DNA of 64,000 nucleotides from Gigantopelta aegis. Its lineage: Eukaryota > Mollusca > Gastropoda > Neomphalida > Peltospiridae. The translations under genes and the position numbers were made by a program. The stretch is from positions 3,855,750 to 3,919,749 of the forward strand of contig NC_054708.1 of NCBI RefSeq assembly GCF_016097555.1. Direction: 5' to 3'. The notes under the pieces were generated by a model that made no database searches, had not been told where the DNA came from, and saw nothing but the letters and a program-made list of their open reading frames with translations. Below, one piece after another: positions 35,291-47,600 of this stretch (positions within the stretch are counted from its first letter, which is position 1; each line of letters begins with the position of its first letter).

Positions 35291-35413
35291 ATATATGAAT
35301 TCAATATAAGAATGAGTTACTCTTTAACACAATATATGAATTCAATATAAGAATGAGTTACTCTTTAACACAATATATGAATTCAATATAAGAATGAGTT
35401 ACTCTTTAACACA
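35291..35413. repeat. 3 x 41-bp tandem repeat
   Basis: ATATATGAATTCAATATAAG followed by AATGAGTTACTCTTTAACACA recurs at 35291, 35332 and 35373, almost perfectly. Confidence 0.95.
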
Positions 35414-35629
35414 ATATAACAAAATATACATCATTTGTAACAAGAGAATAATAACCGGCAGATGTCTGACACTGACGACAGAGAGCGGAACATGAACATA
35501 TTTACTAGATATCAATGTGTGGTGCTGTACGTCCACTAATCTACTGACTAGCGGCACCCACGCGGTCGTCAGAACTCTCTGTGATCCGAGTCTGCTGTTC
35601 TGGCCTGTCCCAAGTGACCACGCTGACCG

Positions 35630-35682
35630 CTAACTGGCTGTAGAAGGACCGCCAGAAGCACCAGCATCTTGTATATTTTCTC
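35630..35682 (-). CDS. PPP1R11: PPP1R11 last coding exon
   Basis: After acceptor GTTTTGATTCAG it starts GA|GAA|AAT, completing the Gly codon. It reads ENIQDAGASGGPSTAS and stops at TAG (35632-35630). The phase match and the family-like GPSTxS tail favour this exon over read-through into the minisatellite. Confidence 0.85.
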
Positions 35683-38600
35683 CTGAATCAAAACAAAAAA
35701 CAAAACTAAAAAATCAACACCTGAAAGGGACGAGATGTGTCCCGTCCTCGGTGGGCCCATTGGGCTATTTCACATTCCAGCCAGTGCACCACAACTGCTA
35801 CAAATGTATATCAAAGACCATAACATGTAGGGAACATATTGTTCAGTCAGAATTTACCACGCAAGTAACAAAGGCCGCTACACAATTATTTAAAAACATT
35901 AAAGAGTACTAGTAGTTGCTAATCAATTTTAGGTGACCAGAAATATTTTGAAAACAAAATGTTCCCTGGTATGTGTTATCCTGTCTGTGGGATGGTTCAT
36001 AAAGATCTGTTGTTACTTATGGGAAAATGCAGCAGGTTTCCTCTATAAGATTACATGTCAAAATTGCCAAATGTTTGACATCCAACAGTTGATGATTAAT
36101 AAATGAATGTGCTCTAGTGGTGTTGTTCAACAAAACAAACTTTGACATTAACACTACAAGTGGGAGACCCAGGACTGATCAGACAAAACCCAAAATAGCA
36201 ATCTACCTCTTCCGATAGTAACATGGGCCAAATTGACTGTACGCAGAAAGTCATTTACTGCAATCAGTAGCTTTTGAAAAGAACTTACCACTAATACATT
36301 TGGGTTGTTTTAGTCCAAGAATGTTACATAGCCATATATTACCAGCTATACTGTCACTCAAACTAGCAAACCTGTAGACCTAATTTCCATCAATAAATAC
36401 AAGAATGTTACATAGCCATATATTACCAGCTATACTGTCACTCAAACTAGCAAACCTGTAGACCTAATTTCCATCAATAAATACAAGAATGTTACATAGC
36501 CATATATTACCAGCTATACTGTCACTCAAACTAGCAAACCTGTAGACCTAATTTCCATCAATAAATACAAGAATGTTACATAGCCATATATTACCAGCTA
36601 TACTGTCACTCAAACTAGCAAACCTGTAGACCTAATTTCCATCAATAAATACAAGAATGTTACATAGCCATATATTACCAGCTATACTGTCACTCAAACT
36701 AGCAAACCTGTAGACCTAATTTCCATCAATAAATACAAGAATATTACAGACAGTGATTTAAAACTTCAGGCAGGATATTTACGAGACATGATACTACAGG
36801 TACGCCTGGGCGACAATTAGGTTTACAAGGAGGCACAGGGCCATGATTCCTGAGAAACTTTGAAAACAATAATGTTCTGTAGTGCAATTCCCGCCATTCT
36901 GCTACTACAATAGGTCATGACACGGGGCTGAACGTATAGTATACACAGTGTATTACACTAACACTAATAAACATCGCAACGATACTCCAATTGTTCTTTT
37001 CAATAGGCAAATTAAGTATAGATATTTTTTAATGATTTATACAATTTAATGTTCACACAATTACATTTCAGTTACAAGAATGGAAGCCAAATCACCTTAG
37101 CTAAAAATAAGATATTATTTGAGAATGAAATTTTTATGATCAGACATTAATAATAACCATTACTGGTACTTAAAGTATATATTTGTATTTGTGAAAACAA
37201 AAAGTTCAGTGTAAACTTTAAACACCACCCATTTCTCGGTGTAGGACTGACACCAGATATTGGTACTATTGTAGCTATAATCTTGCTACATGTATTGTAC
37301 CATCACTGAATAAAGCAATTATAGACTTAAATTTAAGACTTTTAGCAAACAAATATGCCGACCGTTAATTTAAAGTCATAAATTTAAACATAATTAGAAA
37401 TTGTAAAAATAGCTGATATAGCAATTCGCTGTAGTCACAGTTAATTTTTTTTAATGAAAGACGTGTTACTATCATAGGCGTATTGGTGGGGGGAGCGGGA
37501 GAGGCTGATTTCCCCCTGAAATTCAACGAAAATGCCCAAATCTGGATAACAACATTTATTTGTATTAGCTATAATGCCAAACAGGTACATAGGGTTGCAA
37601 ACGAATCAGTATGCATTGTTATATGGATTATAAATAGTATTGTGGGTTGAAATTTGTACCGAATTTCTCTATCATTTTGCCTAAATTTAACAATTTCCTT
37701 CAGCACTGTGTGTGTGTGTGTGTGTGTGAGTTGCTCATCCTGCCTTGTAAGCTTATGGTTATTATGCATAATGTGTTCTGCAATGTTAAAGCTATATGTG
37801 CACACTGCGTAGGGGGGTGATGGGGTGGCGGGGCTTAAATATTTTCGGTTCAACGAGATAGGACCGAAAAAAACGTAAGCACCTCTCGACCAATCAGATT
37901 GCCATAAGGTGTATAAACACAAAGAAAATTTAATTATCGGTAAGTGAACCCCAAACAGTAAGTTTTCTCTACTTGTGCTAGCAAGATTTGTCGTTACGAC
38001 AGTACCAATATTCGATTGTCGGTGCCACACAGTGCATTCCATAACATAAAACGTGAATAAAACGACCACCATGTCTATCTGACTGACAACCCAACCCGTA
38101 CCATCATCCTTGTGCTGGTGAGCGTGTGATTTGTACCATGTCTATCTGACCGACAACCCAACCCGTACCATCATCCCTGTGCTGGTGAGCGTGTGATTTG
38201 TACCATCTCTATCTGACCGACAACCCAACCCGTACCATCATCCCTGTGCTGGTGAGCGTGTGATTTGTACCATGTCTATCTGACTGACAACCCAACCCCT
38301 ACCATCATCCCTGTGCTGGTGAGCGTGTGATTTGTACCATGTCTATCTGACTGACAACCCAACCCGTACCATCATCCCTGTGCTGGTGAGCGTGTGATTT
38401 GTACCATGTCTATCTGACTGACAACCCAACCCGTACCATCATCCCTTTGCTGGTGAGCGTGTGATTTGTACCATGTCTATCTGACTGACAACCCAACTCG
38501 TACCATCATCCCTGTGCTGGTGAGCGTGTGATTTGTACCATGTCTATCTGACTGACAACCCAACCCGTACCATCATCCCTGTGCTGGTGAGCGTGTGATT

Positions 38601-41600
38601 TGTACCATGTCTATCTGACTGACAACCCAACCCGTACCATCATCCCTGTGCTGGTGAGCGTGTGATTTGTACCATGTCTATCTGACTGACAACCCAACCC
38701 GTACCATCATCCCTTTGCTGGTGAGCGTGTGATTTGTACCATGTCTATCTGACTGACAACCCAACTCGTACCATCATCCCTGTGCTGGTGAGCGTGTGAT
38801 TTGTACCATGTCTATCTGACTGACAACCCAACCCGTACCATCATCCCTGTGCTGGTGAGCGTGTGATTTGTACCATGTCTATCTGACTGACAACCGAACC
38901 CGTACCATCATCCTTGTGTTGGTGAGCGTGTGATTTGTACCATGTCTATCTGACTGACAACCCAACCCGTACCATCATCCCTGTGCTGGTGAGCGTGTGA
39001 TTTGTACCATGTCTATCTGACTGACAACCGAACCCTTACCATCATCCTTGTGTTGGTGAGCGTGTGATTTGTACCATGTCTATCTGACTGACAACCCAAC
39101 CCGTACCATCATCCCTGTGCTGGTGAGCGTGTGATTTGTACCATGTCTATCTGACTGACAACCCAACCCTTACCATCATCCCTGTGCTGGTGAGCGTGTG
39201 ATTTGTACCATGTCTATCTGACTGACAACCCAACCCGTACCATCATCCCTGTGCTGGTGAGCGTGTGATTTGTACCATGTCTATCTGACTGACAACCCAA
39301 CCCCTACCATCATCCTTGTGCTGGTGAGCGTGTGATTTGTACCATGTCTATCTGACTGACAACCCATACCATCATCCCTGTGCTGGTGAGCGTGTGATTT
39401 GTACCATGTCTATCTGACTGACAACCCAACCCGTACCATCATCCCTTTGCTGGTGAGCGTGTGATTTGTACCATGTCTATCTGACTGACAACCCAACTCG
39501 TACCATCATCCCTGTGCTGGTGAGCGTGTGATTTGTACCATGTCTATCTGACTGACAACCCAACCCGTACCATCATCCCTGTGCTGGTGAGCGTGTGATT
39601 TGTACCATGTCTATCTGACTGACAACCCAACCTCTACCATCATCCCTGTGCTGGTGAGCGTGTGATTTGTACCATGTCTATCTGACTGACAACCCAACCC
39701 GTACCATCATTCTTGTGCTGGTGAGCGTGTGATTTGTACCATGTCTATCTGACTGACAACCCAACCCGTACCATCATTCTTGTGCTGGTGAGCGTGTGAT
39801 TTGTACCATGTCTATCTGACTGACAACCCAACCCGTACCATCATTCTTGTGCTGGTGAGCGTGTGATTTGTACCATGTCTATCTGACTGACAACCCAACC
39901 CGTACCATCATCCCTGTGCTGGTGAGCGTGTGATTTGTACCATGTCTATCTGACTGACAACCCAACCCGTACCATCATCCTTGTGCTGGTGAGCGTGTGA
40001 TTTGTAACATTTTTTCTTGTGTCCGCGGCAGTTTTGTCCACACCCGTCGCTGTCATCATCCTCTTCAGACGACGACTCGCCAAACAGTTTCGGCTTTTCA
40101 TAAATACAGCAACCTGAAAATGGCAAGCTTTCTAATATAGGAATCACATTATGTACTGTAAGTTAATACTGAGTATAAGCAACATGTATTTCACTGAAAG
40201 GAGAACCTTCCTATGAGGTTAGCTTTATAATAAGGTAACTTTAAATCCAGGTAAGAATATGTTTTACCAAGTTGCAGACAAACAACAGGAGGTGACATTA
40301 CGTATGTTTTTATTTCCAATACAAGACATTTTAAATTTATAAAAATTATTGAAAATCCTGCATTAAAAATGCTTTTTGACTGAAAGGAAAATATGGTCCT
40401 AGAATAGTAGGATACTTCAATAATGATGTCATCCTTGTTTTCAAATAAAGTTTGGAATGTTTAGCATCTAGGTATTTTGTAAGATACTTGATGGCACTAA
40501 CATGTACATGAAAGCAATAAGTAGAAATAACACTTTTTACTTCTTATTGTGAATAAAAAGTAGGCAGTAAAATAGATTTAAGCAATATGCATGTACATGT
40601 AGGTCATGGTTAATAATTTTATTACAGAGTTAACCGTTAACTTGTCTTTGAATTCAGGTACAATTCACTGAACCCTTGCTTCCACAAGAAGCAGCACTAA
40701 ACATGCTTACATCTTTCACATATGTAAGGAACTTAAATTATAACATATAGTCTTAGAGAGAAAACCCACTACATTTTTCCATTAGTAGCAAGGGATCTTC
40801 AATATGTACCATCCCACATACAGGACAGCACATACCACAGTCTTTGATATACCAGTTGTGGTGCACTGGCTGGAACGAGAAATAGCCTAATGGGCCCATC
40901 GACAAGGATAGATCCTAAACCGACCACACATCAAGTGAGCTGTTTACCACTGGGCTACGTCCCATCCCCCACAAGAAAGAGATGTCAATCACTTAAACAA
41001 CTCTCCACCCCCACAAGAAAAAGATGTCAATCACTTAAACAACTCTCCACCCCCACAAGAAAGAGATGTCAATCACTTAAACAACTCTCCACCCCAACAA
41101 GAAAGAGATGTCAATCACTTAAACAACTCTCCACCCCCACAAGAAAGAGATGTCAATCATTTAAACAACTCTCCACACCACAAGAAAGAGATGTCAATCA
41201 CTTAAATGACTCTCACACTTTGACTTCTTCTTGTCCATGTGTTCATTGTCCACCGTTTCCGTCGTCCATTTCACTTTCTTGTTGTTCTTTGGTTTGGTCA
41301 GCGTCAGTCGCAGTCGAGGACTTCTCTAAATAACATAATCATATTTCAGTTAGAATGAACGAAAGAGAACTTTGAAAAGCTATGTTTGCAACTGGTTTTA
41401 TTTACACCAGGGCTTCATACACGTTGTTGTCAATCAAACTCCATAGCTTTCCATCACTTCTTAATTGTAGTTCAATTTTACGATGAACTTTTTAAAAAGG
41501 ATTTTCAAGAATTAATCTGCAGGCCTGTGTGCAAGCGGGTGGGGGGTGGGGGTTCACAAGTCAAAATCAACCTAGTCAAAGCAAATTTTCCTTCTTAAAA

Positions 41601-44600
41601 AAAAATAAAAAAATATTTTGACACCTGCAAAACTAATCTAAATGATTAAACGGCAGTCCAACTACACAAATCTCAGAGTGGGTTCATCACAAAAGTCGCA
41701 GAACCATCAGCTGCAGAATATTTTATCAAGAAAATTATTTATTGTATTTATTGTATTTATTGTATTCGGTGTTTGAAAAGCGCAGGAACAAATGCAAGCA
41801 GCCTGAACTAATGAAACATCTATAACTTAGTATAAGGACTCACACTGGCGCAGAACTGCAGAGTATTAATTAATCCCTGGCAATTATTAAAATGTACTTA
41901 ATCTGAGCATAATCTGGTTAGCCCAACACGTTGTAGTCACTTTCAAACAAAATTACCAATTGGCTAATTTGGCAATGGACAGGGTGAGCCCTGATCTATT
42001 CAATGATTTTAATATTTTAATTCAATACTCTATGACAGACTGATCTATATATATGCACATGAACACATTACAGTGTAAACTGTAATATTTAGGAAAGACC
42101 CACACTATTATGTGGTAATGAATGCACATCTTCTTTGCTGTTTGTCCTATAGAGCCTACCAAATTAAACAATATATATGTGAATGAGATATGTTCCTGTT
42201 TAATGCAATTTATTTAACACGGTAATCTATTTTCACCCTAAAACATACATGTATTTAGCCTTGCCAATGTGGTAATACATGTATTTGTTGTATTACTTAT
42301 AACTAATCAATGTTTTATCCTAAAACATATTTTAAACAAATGCTAGTTGACTCAGCCCTAGACCAAATATTTCTATCTCTGTAAAGTGTGCATAGTCAAC
42401 TTGCCCCAATCCTATGTTGCTATGTTTGTAAATTATATATTTATGACTGTGTCAGTTTACACTGACTCTGTTACATTTATGCTGACTCTAATCAGTTGAT
42501 GCATGTAACAGGGCTTCTAGAATTTTTATAAAATCCACTATCCATGGTATAAGTGATTTAAAAAAATGTATTAGCCACAATTAAAAATTCACGAGCCCTA
42601 CTTTACTTAAGTTAATACAATTTTACTAATTAATAGTAATAATCAGATATGTCACCTAAAAAGGGAGACATAGCTTAAAAACACTAACATGGTGGGGGTC
42701 ACAGGATATTCATATTTACAAAATAGACGTAACTGCAGCATTTGACTTTTTTTTCACTAGCCGTCGGGCATGACAATAGCAGTTATTTACTAGCCCAACA
42801 CTGAATATCACTAGTCATGGGAGTGGGGCTACCATAATCCAGAACCCCTCATGTAACATCAATGTCTACATTGTGTCTATTTGTACATCACTTTTTATTC
42901 TGTATATGGTTATGATTCAAATCACTTCAAAATTTGGACAAGATCAGTCAATAAGGATATGAGAACTAAATGCTTGAAGTATATTGGTAAAATTTAAATT
43001 AAGTTACTTGAATAGGATCCATGATGACATTGGATTATACATTTTAATTATGCACAGGACATTATTTTACAATTAAACTTGCACATGTTCAGTAATTTGT
43101 ACTACTGAATTGCCTATAGGACTTACCAAGTAAGCAATGGGGTTAGTTCAAATTGTTAACTTCTGCCAGGCAAGTTGACTACACAGGTTGGGGAAAACTG
43201 GTACAAGTGTAGGTGGTGATTTGGATTTGGGGCAAGCTGACCCACTCACTTTCTTGATAATGAGAAAGCGTTTGATCGTATGTGGCTTGATGGTTTGTTT
43301 TACAAATTATATAAGATTGGAATTACAATGTACTGGCAAATTATGGAGAATTTTACGATTGCAGGGCACAATATTTAACTTTGCGTAACCGACACGCGAA
43401 CAGAACAGCGGTTTGCGTGTCGGTTACGCAAAATTAAATTTATGCGAACCGCAAATCGGTTACGTCGTGACCTGTAGACGTTCAGAAATTAAAACTTGCA
43501 GACTTCACGATTACATTAAGTTTATTCATGCAGACATACTACTAGTACTAGTATTCCGACAAATGTTTTAGACTGATTTTTAGATACTTGATGCACGGAA
43601 AACCAGTTGACAACGGTATATTGCAATGGTTGTAACTTGCGACCAAAAGCTCAGTATTAGAGTCGAGCCAAAAGTTTTAAAGAAATGTGCACGTACCACT
43701 AAGGCACCTAAATTATCTGGTGCTATTCTATCTCTAAAGGAATATATGTAGACATAATATTGGATTGTCTATAATTTTACAAAGGTTGAAAACGGTTTTA
43801 ACGTAAACAAAAATGCAAAAATGCCACAAATACTAACATCGCATAATGAACTTCAAATAACAAACATTTGGAACGTCACTGTGGTATAGAAGTACCAGCG
43901 ATAAAATGAAATTAGCATCGCCACCACAAAATATCAGTGTCAAATTGTGATATTTCTTTTTATGTTATTATAAGATTTATTTTGATTAAAGTTACAGTCT
44001 CTGGTTAGCATATTATAACATCATGTTCATGTACAAATATGAAATACAAGCTCAAATGCACTTTTAAAAAACTCACATGTGTGTTCGCTATGAACGGAGA
44101 TCGTCAAAAGTATACGCTTGATTCGTCGCCTGTGCCGCCATAGCTCGGCAAAGCGCAAACGACAGCCTGTGCTTTCAGTTAACACGTGCGTTTGCCGATT
44201 TCAAATTGTAGGGTTCATCTCAAAAAATTAAGAGAGAAATCTTGCGCTGTACGAAGAACGTTCGGTTGAGAATACGGTACTAAGAGTCTTTCGTTAAAAC
44301 CGGTTTGATCTTGACAACGTATTATCGACAATCGTACCTTCCTATTTTAGAATTAATATTTTATAAAGTGTTAGTAGAATTTTCAAAGTTTAGTTTGTAT
44401 ACTAGTAACACATTAATCATGTATATATTTTTAAAATAAAATATACTAAAGTAGACAATGAACGTTTTCACTTCTTAATTTTACGTGTTAAAATCGACAA
44501 ATTCAAATAAATATTCTTTCGTTTGGAAAGGGTAAAGTTGTTTGGGGTGGGGGTGGAGGTGTTTAACGACATCAAAGTTACAGCATATTGATTTAATAAT

Positions 44601-47600
44601 CATCCGACGCCATACAACTGTAAATAAAATGTGTTGAGTGTGTTGTTAAATAAAACATATCCTATCTTTCCTTCCATCTGCTGTTGGATGTCTAACATTT
44701 GATAATTTTGACATAATCTTAGAGAGGAATTGGATGCATGTGCAGGGGGAGAGTATTGGAGGTCGAAACCCTTACTTGCCCAAGCTTAAAAAAAAATGAA
44801 ATGTATTTTCTGGGGGAGCATGGCCCCATATAAACTTCGCTCAACAGTCTATAACCCCAACCCCGCTGAAATCCCTTCACACGCACCTTGGAAACACACT
44901 ACATTTTTTTTTTTAGCAAGGGATTGTTTATATATGTACCATCCCACAGACAGGATATCACATACCATGGTCTTTTATATACCCGCCGATGGGGATAGAT
45001 CCTAGACTGACCGCACATTTCCAAAAAACTAATTTTTACGTCAAAGTAATGAATAAAAATAACATATAGTCTTGAAAAATGTTACGTAAATCGAATACAG
45101 TACCCTCTTCTTCTACCCCTAGAGCATTACGTAATTAGTAACACCCCCTTACATGTAACGCGTATGCCAACAGCTGGCCACTGTCAAAATGTCAAGGCAA
45201 ATCCCCCACCCACCGACCCCTGGAAAGGCGTTGTACCATACCTCTATGGATATAAATATGTTTTGGAAATATAAGACGACCCCTCAATCAAGACAGTTAA
45301 ATTTGTTCAAAATTTTTGAAATCTCACGTGATCTCGTTGGGGAATTCCACACTTGTGATAACCCAATGAAAACCGAGATCGGTAGGAGCCCGTCAAAAGT
45401 GTCCCACTTTCAAAATACTGGCTTTGTTCTTGATCTGGATAAGCCAGCGTAGTGAAACCAATGCGGAGTGCGGAGTCATCTATGCACCAAACGTAACTGG
45501 ATTTTCTGTTCTATGTGCTTAAATAATAAAAATATTCTGGATACTGCCGCTTTAATCTAATCATGCACCAATGAGTAGCATGTTTTATAGTTCAGAGGAA
45601 CTGGACATTTGTTGTTTGGGTTTTTGGTGGGCTTTTTTTAATCTGCTGTATACTAAATTTTACATATCAGTTACAAATGGTAGCCTTTATTTGTTATTTA
45701 TGAAAGAAAATTATTAGTCTAATCATGCACCAGGGAATGGGCATTTTTCCTCCAAATGTATCTATTTTGTTTCAGTACTGGGCTGATATTTTTACAATAG
45801 TATTAACTGCCGCAAGCTGCACAGAGGTTCTAGAATACGGTGGCCCGATTCCCGAGAACAGTGTTTTTTAGATTCAGGCAACTAAAAATTACTTTTTGCG
45901 ATCTCGATGGTAAGTGGTGAATAATAATAATAATAATAATAAATCTACAACGCTACGATCGTACGAAAACAAAAGAAACATCTACAAGTCACTTCTTTCG
46001 ATTTGCAAGCATTAAAGAAACTGTTTTATAAAACGTTTTATTTTTTTTGTATTTGTTTTAACTTTATGTTTGAGCTAAAAATTATGTATTTAAAATATAA
46101 TTTCATCGTAACTTTGAGGTAACCGATCAGGTAATCCACAGGTTACGCAAATATAATTCACGTAATCGAACAATTGGTTACCTAGGTAAAAACCACGTGA
46201 ACCGACTTCCGGTTACCTCAGATTTCGAAATATTGTCCCCTGCGATTGTCATATTACTCAATGCAGTCATGTGTTAGTTATGGTGGCTATAAGTCAGAGT
46301 TGTTTCATGTTAAGCAAGGAGTTGGCCAGGGCAGAGTTATATCTGCATGGCTTTGTACTCTCTATATTAATGATTTATTGCATGCACTGAATGATTCTGT
46401 TAATGGTCTTAATCTGCCCTGGGGGCAATGTCCTGGCATACTCCTTGCTGATGATACAACGTTACTTAGCAACAGCCCAACAGGTCTGCAAAGACTACTT
46501 AATATTACAGAAGTATAAGCAAATAAATGGAAATTACGATATAATGCAAGTAAAAGTACTATACTGCAATTCGTGTGTACAAGAAAACCATTGTTACAAA
46601 CTACACTACATTTGGGCAAAATTAAGCTACCTGTTAAAGAATCTGTTGTATATGCTGGTGTTTTGATTAGTTCAACTAAATCAACATTAGAACGAACAAC
46701 CCAAGCTTGTGATAAACTTAGAAAGCTAATTAATGCTAATCATGATTTTGGTTTGTGTTTTGGTGGTTTTAATCCCATTTCCTCTCTGAAAATCTGGAAA
46801 AGAGTTCTTTTACCATGTGGTTTATATGGATGTAATGTGTGGGGATGACTATCACTAAAAGAATATGAAATGCTAGAAGTAATCCAGCGCTACTTCTGTA
46901 GAAAGGTGCAGGGTTTCCCTAAACAAACTCCTAACGTAATTACCACAGACTCGATTGGACTCATTTCTTTACAAGGGCATATAGATCACTAAGCACTGGT
47001 ATTCCTGGGTAAACTTTGTAATGCAAAGTCATCGTTTATTTTTAAAAAGATGTTTTTAGCCAGACTTGGGCAGTACAGGTTTAAGTCAGTGTTAATTCAT
47101 AAAGAGAACTGGGATACTAAGTCTCCTATCTTTAATATGTTGCAACTAGTTTGTAAATATGATTTGTGTGGTGTGATAGGTGACTATGTATGTAATTCTA
47201 TGTTTATGACTAAAAGCATATGGGCTCAAATTTTAATGCAAAATATACGTTCCCATGAAACTACATTAGTACTAGTAGAAAGACAACTCAAATCTAGACT
47301 GTCTCTTTCATGCTATTGTACAATTAGATCTGGTTCTGAACATAGACTATGGAAACTTGCTTTAGAAAAACCATACAACTTTCGTGATATCGCTAGACTC
47401 ATTCATGTTGGTTCAACTCCATTGCAATCAAAAGAATGTTTAATGTGGCACAGTAGCTCATGATATAGTTAAACACGTGTTTTTATAATGTCTTGTCAAA
47501 ATAAACTTCAAGAAAGAGGTGTTCTGTTTAACAAGGTATGTGACTTGCTTAATATTGAATTATTTGTGAAGTTATGGGAAGATGAAGATTTGTTTTTGTC

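Larger units (their letters stand above)
43362..46242. mobile_element. 2.9-kb TIR element inserted in the LINE, 6-bp target duplication
   Basis: Ends CAGGGCACAATATTT (43362-43376) and, reversed, CAGGGGACAATATTT (46228-46242) match in 14 of 15 bases. CGATTG lies just outside both ends (43356-43361 and 46243-46248). Removing the element and one CGATTG restores an uninterrupted reverse transcriptase frame (GKLWRILRL, then SYYSMQSCVSYGG), confirming the boundaries. Near both ends are repeated GGTTACG/CGTAACC motifs, like subterminal transposase sites. CAGGG ends suggest hAT, but hAT usually makes 8-bp duplications, so the superfamily is open. It contains copy 2 of the 1.5-kb composite. No transposase seen. 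Confidence 0.85.

Noticed and set aside
37569-38072. Minus-strand frame of 167 codons
   Set aside because: Crosses a (GT)n microsatellite and dispersed-repeat sequence. No domain, no splice logic, and it lies inside PPP1R11 intron 3.
39908-40147. PPP1R11 exon 3 reading on into the minisatellite, with C-terminus ending ITRSPAQG
   Set aside because: A good donor in the first unit joins in phase to an exon at 35682-35630 that gives a family-like tail (GGPSTAS). Read-through is kept only as a possible mis-splice product.
40890-41333. Plus-strand frame with RKRCQSLKQLSTPT repeats
   Set aside because: Antisense to PPP1R11 exon 2 and its 42-bp repeat; 42 is a multiple of three, so the frame stays open by chance.
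45556-45730. 14-bp direct repeat CTAATCATGCACCA about 160 bp apart, as a target duplication
   Set aside because: The enclosed sequence has no inverted ends or tail, so an insertion cannot be claimed.
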